A stretch of 64,000 bases of DNA from Nonomuraea candida. Lineage in GTDB: Bacteria; Actinomycetota; Actinomycetes; Streptosporangiales; Streptosporangiaceae. A model generated the notes under the pieces. That model was not told the DNA's origin. It did no database searches and saw nothing but the letters and a program-made list of their open reading frames with translations. Positions within the stretch are counted from its first letter, which is position 1. The number at the start of each line of letters is the position of its first letter. The DNA is taken from contig NZ_JOAG01000013.1 in the NCBI RefSeq assembly GCF_000725485.1, positions 1 to 64,000 of the forward strand, read 5' to 3'. The translations under genes were made by a program, and so were the position numbers. Positions 47,373 through 56,409 of the stretch are shown here, in pieces.

Positions 47373-48752
47373 ATGAGCACTGACTATGACGTCGTCGTTC
47401 TCGGCGCGGGTCCGGGAGGATACACGGCCGCGGTCCGCGCCGCCCAGCTCGGGCTGCGCACCGCGGTCGTCGAGGAGAAATACTGGGGAGGCGTCTGCCT
47501 GAACGTGGGCTGCATCCCGTCCAAGGCGTTGCTGCGCAACGCCGAGCTCGCCCACATCTTCCACAACGAGGCCAAGACCTTCGGCATCAGCGGCGAGGTC
47601 ACCTTCGACTACGGCGCGGCCTTCCAGCGCAGCCGCAAGGTGGCGGACGGGCGCGTCAAGGGCGTTCACTACCTGATGAAGAAGAACGCCATCAAGGAAT
47701 ACGACGGGCGCGGCACCTTCCTCGACGCCAACACGTTGCAGGTCAACGGTGAGACGATCACGTTCTCCCACTGCATCATCGCGGCCGGGGCCACCACCAG
47801 GCTGATCCCCGGCACGCAGCTCTCCGAGCGCGTGGTGACGTACGAGGAGCAGATCCTCACCGAGGAGCTGCCGAGCAGCATCATCATCGCGGGCGCCGGG
47901 GCGATCGGCGTCGAGTTCGCGTACGTGCTGCACAACTACGGCGTCAAGGTGACGATCGTCGAGTTCCTCGACCGGATCGTGCCGCTGGAGGACGAAGAGG
48001 TCTCCGCCGAGCTGGCCAAGCGTTACAAGCGCCTCGGCATCGAGGTGATGACCTCGACCCGCGTGGACGGCATCGAGGACACCGGCTCCTCCGTCAAGGT
48101 CACCGTCACGCGCGGCGACCAGACGCAGGTGCTGGAGGCCGACAAGGTGCTGCAGGCCATCGGGTTCCAGCCGCGTGTCGACGGCTACGGCCTGGAGAAG
48201 ACCGGCGTGGCGCTGACCGAGCGGGGCGCGATCGCGGTGGACGGGCGGGGCCGCACGAACGTCCCGCACATCTACGCCATCGGCGACGTCACGGCCAAGC
48301 TGATGCTGGCCCACGCGGCCGAGTCCATGGGCATCATCGCCGCCGAGACGATCGCGGGCGCGGAGACCATGGAGCTCGACTTCGTGATGATCCCGCGCGC
48401 GACCTACTGCCAGCCGCAGGTGGCCAGCTTCGGCTACACCGAGGCGCAGGCCCGCGACCTGGGCTATGACGTGAAGGTGGCGAAGTTCCCGTTCACGGCC
48501 AACGGCAAGGCGCACGGGCTGGGCGACACGGCCGGCTTCGTCAAGATCATCAGCGACAACACGCACGGCGAGCTGCTCGGGGCGCACCTGATCGGGCCCG
48601 AGGTCACCGAGCTGCTGCCCGAGCTGACGCTGGCCCAGCAGTGGGACCTGACCGTGCACGAGGTCGCCCGCAACGTGCATGCGCACCCGACGCTCGGGGA
48701 GGCCGTCAAGGAGGCCGTCCACGGGCTCGCCGGGCACATGATCAACATGTGA
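47373..48752 (+). CDS. lpd: Dihydrolipoyl dehydrogenase (E3)
   Basis: FAD disulfide oxidoreductase, 459 aa, regenerating lipoyl groups of 2-oxoacid dehydrogenases; it can serve the Bkd complex encoded at 14-17.7 kb. N-terminal [10 protein letters not shown], redox Cys42/Cys47 in [19 protein letters not shown] site [13 protein letters not shown], and the His-Glu pair in [16 protein letters not shown] 47373 lies 7 nt after TATGGT; the in-frame ATG at 47361 overlaps that box. A strong hairpin follows. Confidence 0.95.
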   Translation: MSTDYDVVVLGAGPGGYTAAVRAAQLGLRTAVVEEKYWGGVCLNVGCIPSKALLRNAELAHIFHNEAKTFGISGEVTFDYGAAFQRSRKVADGRVKGVHYLMKKNAIKEYDGRGTFLDANTLQVNGETITFSHCIIAAGATTRLIPGTQLSERVVTYEEQILTEELPSSIIIAGAGAIGVEFAYVLHNYGVKVTIVEFLDRIVPLEDEEVSAELAKRYKRLGIEVMTSTRVDGIEDTGSSVKVTVTRGDQTQVLEADKVLQAIGFQPRVDGYGLEKTGVALTERGAIAVDGRGRTNVPHIYAIGDVTAKLMLAHAAESMGIIAAETIAGAETMELDFVMIPRATYCQPQVASFGYTEAQARDLGYDVKVAKFPFTANGKAHGLGDTAGFVKIISDNTHGELLGAHLIGPEVTELLPELTLAQQWDLTVHEVARNVHAHPTLGEAVKEAVHGLAGHMINM

Positions 48753-48767
48753 CCCCGCGCATGGTGC

Positions 48768-48796
48768 TGATCGGTACGGCCGCGCCGTACCGATCA
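48768..48796 (+). terminator. Terminator after lpd
   Basis: Perfect 13-bp stem TGATCGGTACGGC / GCCGTACCGATCA with a 3-nt loop, 15 nt after the lpd stop. It may serve the convergent methyltransferase gene too. Confidence 0.75.
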
Positions 48797-48843
48797 CCTT
48801 GTGCCGCCCGCACGGGTGGTTCCGCGGGAGATCGTCCAGGAGG

Positions 48844-49580
48844 TCAGCCGGATCGGCGAGCATCCGGCTCACCACCGGCGCCCACCCTCATCAGGTACGT
48901 GTGGTATTCGACCCGCCAGCCGTCCCTGACCAGCTCCCGTCGCGCCACGATCTCGGCCAGGAAACCGGCCTCGCGCGCGCCAGCTCCCGCAGATACTCCA
49001 GGTCGCCCGAGGTGCCGAAGAAGACGAGCAGCCGGCCGCCCGACGCGAGATGCCGCCGCACCCCGTGGAAGAACGCGGTCAGCGCCCGGTAGTTCGCGTC
49101 GGTGATGGCGGCCTCGGTCAGGTCGCGCGGCGCGAACCAGCGGAACGGCGGGTCGAAGACGATCAGGTCGAACTCGCCCTCGACCGCGCTGAAGACATCG
49201 CTCTCGCGCACGTCGATGGTGACGCCGTTCCGTTCGGCGTTGCGTCGCGCCGCCGCGACGGCCGCCGGGTTGACGTCCACGGCCAGCACGTACGCGGCCG
49301 TCGCGGCGGCCAGGACGGCGTTGACCCCGCTGCCCGTGCCCATGTCGAGCACCCGGTCGCCGGGCCGCACCTCGGCCAGCACCGCCTCGCCGAGCAGGTG
49401 GGACATGCCGGTGATGGGCTGCACGCCGGGCGGCACCAGCAGGGTCCGGCCCAGGTAGGAGAAGCTCCGCTCCCGCGCGCCCTCTTCCCGGAGGGCCTGG
49501 TAGGCGTGCTCGTGCCAGCGCCGAATGCGGGCGGCGTCCTCGGGCCGGACCCGGGGAGTGTAGGCGATCTTCTCTTCCAT
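48844..49580 (-). pseudogene. Class I methyltransferase with a frameshift
   Basis: The N-terminal 200 or so residues (MEEKIAYTPRVRPEDAARI, VLDMGTGSGVNAVLAAATAA, LIVFDPPFRWF) form a HemK/RlmG-like methyltransferase with motif I and a DPPF motif IV. The expected C-terminus (EAGFLAEIVARRELVRDGW, VEYHTYLMRVG) continues in another frame. The switch is at a CG-dinucleotide run (48972-48980); removing one CG restores ELAREAGFLAEIV. Without correction the first frame ends at 48891 after 229 residues with a nonsense tail. This may be a true mutation, a slippage-variable site or a sequencing error. Confidence 0.75.
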
Positions 49581-49692
49581 GAGGCCACTCTTCATTCCGC
49601 CGCCCCGGAATGGCCATCGCGTTTCACCGGTCCGGGCGGGCCGGCCGTCGATGCCGGGCCCACGAAGCCCGGGTGCGGCTATCCTTGCCGCC

Positions 49693-50247
49693 GTGTCCGA
49701 ACTTCCGGAGCTGTACGTCGCCGTCGACGTCGAGGCCGACGGCCCGATCCCCGGCCCGTACAGCATGATCTCGCTGGGCATGGCGGTGGCGGGGCGGGAG
49801 CACCTGCGGTTCTACACCGAGCTGCGCCCGATCTCCGACGAGTTCGTGCCCGAGGCGCTGGCCGTCTCCGGGCTCGACCGCGACCGGCTGCTGCGTGAGG
49901 CGCCGCCGCCGGAGGTGGCGATGGCGGCGGCGGCCCGCTGGGTGAACGGGCTGCGCAAGGCCGGCCGGCCGGTGTTCCTGGCCGCGCCCGCCGTGTGGGA
50001 CGGGATGTTCGTGCACTGGTACTTCCTGCGGTTCACCGGCAGGAGCCCGTTCGGGCCGACCGGTTCCGGGGTGGACCTGAGGAGCTACTGGATGGGGCTG
50101 ACCGGCTGCGAGTGGTCCCAGACGCACAAGGGGAAGATCAAGCGGCGGCTCGGCCTGGAGGGGCTGCCGCACACGCATCACGCGGGCGAGGACGCGGCCG
50201 AGCTGGCGCAGGTGTTCGACGCCGCGCTGCGGCGGGACCGCACCTGA
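49693..50247 (+). CDS. DEDDh-type 3'-5' exonuclease domain protein
   Basis: A 184 aa protein of the RNase T/DnaQ exonuclease fold. Exo I: VAVDVEADGP (Asp, Glu). A middle Asp lies in VWDGMFVHWYFL. Exo III: HTHHAGEDAAELA, with the His-x4-Asp of DEDDh enzymes. It is a stand-alone exonuclease with unknown nucleic acid substrate, common in Streptomyces. GTG 49693 lies 7 nt after TATCCT; the upstream frame is unsupported. Short repeats follow the stop. Confidence 0.82.
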   Translation: MSELPELYVAVDVEADGPIPGPYSMISLGMAVAGREHLRFYTELRPISDEFVPEALAVSGLDRDRLLREAPPPEVAMAAAARWVNGLRKAGRPVFLAAPAVWDGMFVHWYFLRFTGRSPFGPTGSGVDLRSYWMGLTGCEWSQTHKGKIKRRLGLEGLPHTHHAGEDAAELAQVFDAALRRDRT

Positions 50248-50258
50248 GTTCTCGCCGT

Positions 50259-50307
50259 TCCCGAGACCGTTCCCGAGACCGTTCCCGAGACCGTTCCCGA
50301 GACGCGG
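50259..50307. repeat. 12-bp tandem repeat after the exonuclease gene
   Basis: Four copies of gttcccgagacc (50260-50307, last copy ending in g) start 12 nt after the stop codon. Unlike other repeats in the window the unit does not contain the stop. Confidence 0.9.
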
Positions 50308-50447
50308 CCACGCCTCGGTTCCGAGGTGGGAGACCACACCTCACTTCTCACCATTTCTTCAGAATCCGCTGAGGTTCCTCTGAGGATGCGCGGAGACGTT
50401 TGAGGCGACGTGGAAACGAGACCTCGCATCGGACGGTGGTCAGGTAC

Positions 50448-50942
50448 ATGACCTCAACTCCCCCTCAGACGACCGCGCGACCGGTGCACCGGCTCGCCTC
50501 GGCGGGCCCGGCGGCGCTGCGGCTGGGCATCCTGGCGCTGGTCGGGATCGGCATCGTGGGCGCCGGGCTGGAGCTCGCCTTCGAGCGCCACTGGAACAGT
50601 CCGGTGCAGCTCATCCCCTGGCTGGCCCTGGGCCTGCTCGCGGTCGCGCTGGTGCTGCTGCTCCTGGGCGACTCCGGGCGCCTGCTCACGTCGGTACGCG
50701 TGATCGCGGTGATCGTGCTGCTCGCCTCGGCGTACGGCGTGTTCGTGCACGTGTCGGTCAACCGCGGCATGGGCGCGATGGCCCCCGACTGGGACTCGCT
50801 CTCGCCGCTGACCCAGTGGTGGTACGCGCTGACGAAGTCGGTCGGCGCCGCCCCGCCGCTCGCGCCCGGCATGCTGGCGCAGAGCTCCCTGCTTCTGCTG
50901 CTGGCCAGCGTGGCTCCGAGGCGTTCGGTGAACGGCGGCTGA
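50448..50942 (+). CDS. Four-TM membrane protein, function unknown
   Basis: A 164 aa protein with hydrophobic segments at about 27-47, 57-77, 84-104 and 145-160, typical of small integral membrane proteins with a variable N-terminus rich in Thr/Pro. No family recognised. ATG 50448 is preceded by CAGGT and is better placed than the start 16 codons upstream. Confidence 0.65.
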   Translation: MTSTPPQTTARPVHRLASAGPAALRLGILALVGIGIVGAGLELAFERHWNSPVQLIPWLALGLLAVALVLLLLGDSGRLLTSVRVIAVIVLLASAYGVFVHVSVNRGMGAMAPDWDSLSPLTQWWYALTKSVGAAPPLAPGMLAQSSLLLLLASVAPRRSVNGG

Positions 50943-51031
50943 ATAACTGCGCACCGAATCGGAACCTTCCCTGCATTCTTCGCGTCACATCAGGGCAAAG
51001 CACTGTGACAGATGAAGCTGGTGAGGTCCCT

Positions 51032-51838
51032 GTGGCATCACGCCGCACAGTCATCGCAGCGGCCGTGATGGCGGCCACCGCGCTCAGCGTCGACGGGGCG
51101 GCGGCCACGGTCGCGCCGCTCCAAGGCCCGGCGGCCCGTACGGTGACGCTCGCGTCCCCTGACCGCCCCGCGTCTCCCTCGCAGACCCCGCCCACCACCA
51201 AGGTCAGCGTGGCGGCCGACGACCCGGTCTGCGCGCGCCTCAAGGGCGTGGAGGCGTGCGTGGGCCCCGACGGCAGCGACCGCCCGGGCATCACCGTCGA
51301 GGACACGGCCGACGACCACATGCATCCCGCGGTCGAGTACTACCTGAACGGCTACCTCGGCACCAAGTACGTCATCCACAACCTGGGCCGCTCCGGCGAG
51401 GTGCGCGGCAGCCGGGAGATCGGCAAGGTCGTGACCTTCCGCGCCGCCCTCTACCGGGGCGACCGGCGGGTCAGGTACGGCCGCTGGAAGACCGTACGCA
51501 ATGTCGCCAAATATCCCATCAAGCGCGACACCCGCACCACCCCCGTCGCCGCCCGCGCCAAGTCCAAGACCTGCACCACGACGAAGGGCGCCGCCACCGT
51601 CTGCTTCGCCGAGCGCAAGACGTTCGTGTACGCCTGCGACACCGGCGCCGACAAGTACCAGGCCCGCGCCGAGTACTTCGTGGCCGGCGACCCCACCACC
51701 CGCTACGAGATCCACCAGCTCGCCGGCGTCGGCACCTGCGGCAAGGCCGAGCACGGCGAGCTGTCGATCAGCATGTACCGTGCCTCGGTGTTCGACCACA
51801 ACCGCCGCAAGGCCACGCGGCTCTACAAGTACAACTAG
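51032..51838 (+). CDS. Secreted protein with duplicated domain, function unknown
   Basis: A 268 aa protein with an N-terminal signal-like helix (RRTVIAAAVMAATALSV, Ala-rich cleavage region). The mature part consists of two related repeats: EYYLNGYLGTKYVIHNL...FRAALYRGDRRVRYGRW and EYFVAGDPTTRYEIHQL...MYRASVFDHNRRKATRLY. Cys residues occur near each repeat (CARLKGVEAC, TCTTTKGAATVCF), suggesting disulfides. I recognise no named family. GTG 51032 has GTGAGG 6 nt upstream; a GTG at 51005 is possible. Confidence 0.65.
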   Translation: MASRRTVIAAAVMAATALSVDGAAATVAPLQGPAARTVTLASPDRPASPSQTPPTTKVSVAADDPVCARLKGVEACVGPDGSDRPGITVEDTADDHMHPAVEYYLNGYLGTKYVIHNLGRSGEVRGSREIGKVVTFRAALYRGDRRVRYGRWKTVRNVAKYPIKRDTRTTPVAARAKSKTCTTTKGAATVCFAERKTFVYACDTGADKYQARAEYFVAGDPTTRYEIHQLAGVGTCGKAEHGELSISMYRASVFDHNRRKATRLYKYN

Positions 51839-51850
51839 ATCACGCGAGGG

Positions 51851-52429
51851 TCAGCCCTGGCGGTAGGCGAGCAGATACCGCCAGAAGAGCAGCCGGCGGA
51901 TCGTCGCGCCGGGCAGCAGGACGGCGGCCTCCCGCCTGATCTGCGCCAGCGACATCTCGGGCCGTCTGACCGGGGCCGGGCTGGGCGGGCCGCCCCGTCC
52001 GGCCATCGCGAGCCTAGCCGCCGCGTTGACGGGGACGGCCGCCAGGCTCCAGGCGAGGTCCGCGCGGCCGGCCTCGGCGTAGCAGCCGAGGATGGCCAGC
52101 ACGCCGCCCGGGGCCAGCGCGTCGCGCAGCCTGGCGACGGTGCCGAACGGCACGTGGTGGATGCTGGCCAGGCAGGAGATGTAGTCGTAGCGGCCCGCGG
52201 GCAACTCCATCTCGGTGATGTCGGCGTGGTGGTAGCGCACGCCGAGGGCCGGGGGCGCGCTCTCGATCACCTCCGCGGCCGGGTCCACCGCGTCCACCAG
52301 GAGGCCGCGCCCGGCCAGCCGGCGCGCGAACCGCCCGGTGCCGCAGCCCACGTCCAGCGCCGTCCTGGCGCCGTCCGGCACCAGGCGCAGGAGCTTGCCG
52401 TGGTAGTGGTCGTTGTGATCGAAAGTCAC
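51851..52429 (-). CDS. Class I SAM-dependent methyltransferase
   Basis: A 192 aa methyltransferase: ALDVGCGTGRFARRLAGRG (motif I), LVDAVDPAAEVI (motif II), YDYISCLASIHHVPF (motif IV) and DALAPGGVLAILGCY (motif V/VI). The domain is of the Methyltransf_11/UbiE-like type; the substrate is unknown. GTG 52429 has GAGGCGAG upstream. The open frame upstream runs through the 43-bp repeats and is not coding. Confidence 0.82.
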   Translation of the reverse strand: MTFDHNDHYHGKLLRLVPDGARTALDVGCGTGRFARRLAGRGLLVDAVDPAAEVIESAPPALGVRYHHADITEMELPAGRYDYISCLASIHHVPFGTVARLRDALAPGGVLAILGCYAEAGRADLAWSLAAVPVNAAARLAMAGRGGPPSPAPVRRPEMSLAQIRREAAVLLPGATIRRLLFWRYLLAYRQG

Positions 52430-52511
52430 CGTCTCGCCTCCCTCGCTAAGGGGACGATAGCCATCGAAGCCCCCACAGTTCCCGAAAACGCCCCGATCGC
52501 CGCGCGCCGGC

Positions 52512-52600
52512 TCAGGCCCGCAGGCCGGAGAGATCAAGCCGCAAGCCGGCGGGTTCAGGCCCGCAGGCCGGAGAGATCGAGCCACAGGCCGACGGGTTCA
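52512..52600. repeat. 43-bp tandem repeat with stop codon of the HAD gene
   Basis: Two units of 43 bp (52512-52554 and 52555-52597), each starting with TCAGGCCCGCAGGCCGGAGA. The next TCA (52598-52600) is the reverse-strand stop of the HAD hydrolase, so three TGA codons recur at exact 43-bp spacing downstream of that gene. Confidence 0.88.
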
Positions 52601-53299
52601 GGCTCGGAGGCGGCCGGGCAGGTCGAACACCGAGTCCAGCCGCCGCTCCTCCGGCACCGCCGGCTCGCGCCGGTGCGGGTCGATGAGGAAGGCCGTCATG
52701 CCGTGCCGCTCGGGGCCCGCGAAGTCCGGCCCGTACGTGTCCCCCACGAACACCGCGTCCGAGGCGGAGATCCCCAGCACGTCGAGCGCCCGGTCGTAGA
52801 TCGCGGGATGCGGCTTGCGCCAGCCGACCTCGACCGAGGTCACGACCGCGTCGAACGCCTCCAGCAGCCCCATGGCCGCCAGGTGGCCGGGCACGAGCGT
52901 GGCCAGGTGCGTGTTGCTCACCACGGCCAGCCGGTGGCCGGCCGACAGCTCGGCGACGAGCCCGGCCAGGCCCGGCAGGTAGTGCACGCCGGCGTTCCAC
53001 TCCCCCACGTACACGGTGACGAACTCCTCGACCTCGGCCGGGTCCGGCGCGCGCCCGAGCACCTCGCCGAGGAACGCCGTGCCGGCCTCGGCCATCGAGA
53101 ACTCGTGGTCGTCCAGGTCGCTGAGCCGGTCGAACTCCGCCGCCGTACGCGTCCAGCAGTCCAGGAAGCCCTCGTACGAGACGGTCGCGCCGAGGCGGCG
53201 CAGCAGGGCGTGGGTGGCGTCGTAGCCCTGCTCGGTACGGCTGGGCGAGTAGACGACGAGGGTGCCGAAGAAGTCGAAGAGGATGTGGGTGCCGCGCAT
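52598..53299 (-). CDS. HAD family hydrolase
   Basis: A 233 aa haloacid-dehalogenase-like phosphatase. Motif I FDFFGTLV (nucleophile Asp), cap domain about 20-95, motif II VVSNTH, motif III Lys in VGWRKPHPAIYDRAL and motif IV VFVGDTYGPDFAG. It resembles small-molecule phosphatases/haloacid dehalogenases; substrate unknown. ATG 53299 has AGGATGG upstream. It is divergent from the glycoside hydrolase gene. Confidence 0.88.
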   Translation of the reverse strand: MRGTHILFDFFGTLVVYSPSRTEQGYDATHALLRRLGATVSYEGFLDCWTRTAAEFDRLSDLDDHEFSMAEAGTAFLGEVLGRAPDPAEVEEFVTVYVGEWNAGVHYLPGLAGLVAELSAGHRLAVVSNTHLATLVPGHLAAMGLLEAFDAVVTSVEVGWRKPHPAIYDRALDVLGISASDAVFVGDTYGPDFAGPERHGMTAFLIDPHRREPAVPEERRLDSVFDLPGRLRA

Positions 53300-53433
53300 G
53301 GAGCCATCCTGCCGATCTTCTGAAAGTTTCAGCGGCGATTGACGGAAATCCGACCACCCCTCATGATCATCATGCTTCCTGGTCAGGAGGAGGCGTCGTG
53401 GGCCATACCCGCCATTGAGCACGAGGTGCGCCG

Positions 53434-55488
53434 ATGCCGAAAGTCCCCTTGCGTGCCGCGTTGGCCGTGCTGCTGACGCTGACCGCACTCAACGCCCCCA
53501 CCGCGTACGCGGACGACACCCCCGCGGACGACACCGGCTCCGTGGCGGTGACCGTCAACGCCCGCGCCGCCCTCGCCACCGTCCCGGAGACGGGTCTCGG
53601 CACCAACCACGCCATCTGGGACGCCAACCTGGGCACGAACGAGACCGCCGACCTGCTCAAGGCCGCGGGCATGAAGCTGCTGCGCTACCCCGGCGGCTCC
53701 TACTCCGACATCTACCACTGGGCCGACCACACCGCCCCCGGCGGCTACGTGGCGCCCGGCACCGACTTCGACACGTTCATGAGCGGCGTGCGCCGCACCG
53801 GCGCGCAGGCCATGGTGACCGCCAACTACGGCACCGGCACCGCCGAGGAGGCCGCCGCCTGGGTGCGCCACGCGAACGTCGAGAAGGGGTACGGCATCAA
53901 GCACTGGGAGATCGGCAACGAGAACTACGGCAACGGCCACTACGGCGCCGCCTGGGAGGCCGACAACCACGCCGACAAGAGCCCGAACGAGTACGCCCGC
54001 CACGTCGTGGCCTACGCCGACGCGATGAAGGCCGTCGACCCCACCATCAAGATCGGCGCGGTGCTGACCACCCCGGCGAACTGGCCCGACGCCATCACGG
54101 CCGAGGGCGACAGCGGAAGCTGGAACGAGGTCGTGCTGTCCACCGCCGGTCCGAAGATCGACTTCGTGATCCTGCACTGGTACCCCGGCGCCCTGGACAA
54201 GACGGTCCACGTCCCCGACATGATCCAGCTCACCCGCGAGCAGATCGCCAGGCACGCCGGGCCGGGCTCGGAGCGCATCGGCATCGCGATGACGGAGTTC
54301 AACACGGGGTCGAACAGCAACGGCACCAACACCCAGCCGGGCGCCCTGGCCGCCGCCGACGCGTACGCCACCCTGCTGGCCCACGGGGTCTTCACCGTGG
54401 ACTGGTGGAACGTCCACAACGGCATCGGCACCGTCACCGAGGTCGCGGGCCACACCGACTACGGCGACTTCGGCCTGCTGTCGAGCGGGGCGTGCACCTC
54501 CGACGGCAGCGTGTGCGAGCCCGCGCTCAACACCCCCTTCGCCCCCTACTACGCGCTGCAGATGATGAGCCGGTTCGCCCGCCCCGGTGACCGGTTCGTC
54601 CGGGCCGCCACCGACCGGCCCGAAGTCGTCGCGCACGCGGCCCGCCGCCCCGACGGGGACCTGGCCGTCCTGCTGATCAACACCTCGTCCGGCACGTCGT
54701 ACCCCGTGAAGCTGGGCTACTCCGGCTTCAGCCCGGCGGCGGGCGCGCCCACCGTGCTGACCCACACGAACGGCGCCACCGCCATCACCACGTCGAGCTC
54801 CGGCTCCGCGACCGCCCAGACTCTGCCGCCCCTCTCCCTGACCACGCTCGTCCTGCGTCCCCGCGCCCTCCAGAGCGGCGGCCCCGGCGTGCCCGGCGGG
54901 CCGCGGGCCACGGACGTGACGGACCGCACCGCCGTGATCTCCTGGCCGGCCGCCGCACCCGGCACCCGCCCGATCGCCAAGTACGAGGTGTACCGCCAGA
55001 ACGGCGCGATCAGCGAGCAGCTCGGCGAGACCACCGGCACCACCTTCACGGTGCGCAACCTCAAGCCCGGCACCCGCTACACCGTCAACGTGATCGCCAG
55101 GGACGCCGGCGGCGCGCAGTCGGAGCCCTCGCCGCCCCTGACCTTCACCACCGGCGCCCCCGCGACCAGCTCCTGCAGCGTCAAGCCGGCCATCCAGACC
55201 GACTGGGCCAGCGGCTACGTCGGCTCCCTCACCCTCACCAACCACGGCGCGCCGATCAGCGGCTGGACGCTGAGCTTCGCCTGGCCGAGGCCGTGGCAGA
55301 GCCTGGGCAGCGGCTGGAGCGGCGTCTGGACGCAGGAGGGCTCGCAGGTCAAGGTGGTCAACGAGGCGGGCAACGGCACGCTCGCGACGGGCGCCTCGAC
55401 CACGATCGGCTACGTCGGCAACTACGGCGGCCCGAACGTGCTCCCCTCGGTCTACACCCTGAACGGCACGATCTGCTCCGCGGGCTGA
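53434..55488 (+). CDS. Secreted glycoside hydrolase with FnIII and CBM2 domains
   Basis: A 684 aa extracellular polysaccharidase. Sec signal peptide at 1-26 (cleavage after TAYA); catalytic clan-A-like domain about 40-470 with acid/base Glu in HWEIGNENYG and nucleophile Glu in IAMTEFNTGS, resembling arabinofuranosidase/GH44-type enzymes; FnIII domain about 490-570 (AVISWPAAAPGTRPIAKYEVYR region); and a C-terminal CBM2 (about 578-684) with CSVKPAIQTDWASGYVG, GWTLSFAWP and a final CSAG. CBM2 binds cellulose, so the enzyme probably acts on plant cell-wall glycans. The exact GH family is uncertain. No ribosome-binding site consensus beyond GAGG is seen. Confidence 0.8.
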   Translation: MPKVPLRAALAVLLTLTALNAPTAYADDTPADDTGSVAVTVNARAALATVPETGLGTNHAIWDANLGTNETADLLKAAGMKLLRYPGGSYSDIYHWADHTAPGGYVAPGTDFDTFMSGVRRTGAQAMVTANYGTGTAEEAAAWVRHANVEKGYGIKHWEIGNENYGNGHYGAAWEADNHADKSPNEYARHVVAYADAMKAVDPTIKIGAVLTTPANWPDAITAEGDSGSWNEVVLSTAGPKIDFVILHWYPGALDKTVHVPDMIQLTREQIARHAGPGSERIGIAMTEFNTGSNSNGTNTQPGALAAADAYATLLAHGVFTVDWWNVHNGIGTVTEVAGHTDYGDFGLLSSGACTSDGSVCEPALNTPFAPYYALQMMSRFARPGDRFVRAATDRPEVVAHAARRPDGDLAVLLINTSSGTSYPVKLGYSGFSPAAGAPTVLTHTNGATAITTSSSGSATAQTLPPLSLTTLVLRPRALQSGGPGVPGGPRATDVTDRTAVISWPAAAPGTRPIAKYEVYRQNGAISEQLGETTGTTFTVRNLKPGTRYTVNVIARDAGGAQSEPSPPLTFTTGAPATSSCSVKPAIQTDWASGYVGSLTLTNHGAPISGWTLSFAWPRPWQSLGSGWSGVWTQEGSQVKVVNEAGNGTLATGASTTIGYVGNYGGPNVLPSVYTLNGTICSAG

Positions 55489-55539
55489 CCCCGCCCCGCG
55501 CACGTCCGGGGCGGCTCGGACCCCGGGCCGCCCCCTGGA

Positions 55540-56409
55540 TCAGGCCAGATCGATGATCGCGTCGGTGCCGTACCGCCGCGCCCAGATCGCCTCGAGCGCC
55601 GCGCCCGCCGAGTCGCGCGCCCCGGGCCCGACCTGGAGCACGTCATCCGTCACCCGCCCCATGACGAAGTCCGCTTCCAGCGTGCTCGAAGGGAGCGTGA
55701 ACCGTCCCGCGTCGTCGAGCACGATGAACCAGTCCCGCCGGGAGTAGTCGTGCACCTTCATCCCGCCCGGCAGGCGACCGGCGTAGCCGGACAGCGCCTC
55801 TCTCAGCCGCGCGATGGCCGTCCGAGGGTCGTCGAGGGCGAACGTGCGGTCCACATGAGTGCGGCGGTTGTGGATGTACGTCTGGAACAGCACGTCGTTG
55901 AAGCCGTGCCCGGCGACGTCGTCCATGAACGGCCCGACCTCTGCCACGGACTCGGCGGAGAGCATGTAGTTGGCGCCCACCGTGACCTCGTGCCGGCCGA
56001 TCAGCCGATCGGCCAGGGCCAGTTGCCGGTCGTAGTTGCCCGCTCCCATCAGCCGGTCGTGCACCGGCCGCGACCCGTAGAACGAGAGTTTCACGTGCTC
56101 GAACGAGGTGATCCAGGCGGGCACGCCGGTGGACAGCCGGTCGCCGTTCGTGGTGACGAGCTGCAGGATGCCCAGCGAACGGACGTGCTCGACGAGGCGC
56201 GGCAGAAGCGGGTATTCGAAGGGCTCGCCCCCGGAATAGGAGATCTTCGCCACCTTCAGCGCCAGCAGCCGATCCGCCATGGCGAACGGATCGTGCGCCG
56301 GGTGCCGGACGTGCGGGCCGCTGACCGACAAACAGAACGGGCACGCCCGGTTGCAATTGCGGGAAAGGCGCCAGCAGATTATCCGATGCGTGCTGAAGTG
56401 GCGTGCCAT
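55540..56409 (-). CDS. Radical SAM protein, last gene of a four-gene operon
   Basis: A 289 aa radical SAM enzyme. The cluster motif is Cys19-x3-Cys23-x2-Cys26 (RNCNRACPFCLS), and the SAM motif is SYSGGEPFEYP; a TTNGDRL strand follows. No second Fe-S (SPASM) cluster is obvious in the C-terminal 90 residues. Its start overlaps the end of the nucleotidyltransferase-like gene by 31 nt, so the two are surely co-transcribed. Substrate unknown; the deaminase and nucleotidyltransferase-fold partners suggest a nucleoside or nucleotide. Confidence 0.85.
   Translation of the reverse strand: MARHFSTHRIICWRLSRNCNRACPFCLSVSGPHVRHPAHDPFAMADRLLALKVAKISYSGGEPFEYPLLPRLVEHVRSLGILQLVTTNGDRLSTGVPAWITSFEHVKLSFYGSRPVHDRLMGAGNYDRQLALADRLIGRHEVTVGANYMLSAESVAEVGPFMDDVAGHGFNDVLFQTYIHNRRTHVDRTFALDDPRTAIARLREALSGYAGRLPGGMKVHDYSRRDWFIVLDDAGRFTLPSSTLEADFVMGRVTDDVLQVGPGARDSAGAALEAIWARRYGTDAIIDLA

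Noticed and set aside
50260..50307. CRISPR-like array
   Set aside because: The four 12-bp copies are contiguous without spacers, so this is a simple tandem repeat; no cas genes are nearby.
55540..56409. Radical SAM gene as a prokaryotic viperin
   Set aside because: The size and CxxxCxxC motif fit, and a nucleotide context is suggestive, but the CNRACPFCLS wording differs from the CNYxCxFC pattern of viperins as I recall it, and no viperin C-terminal features were recognised.
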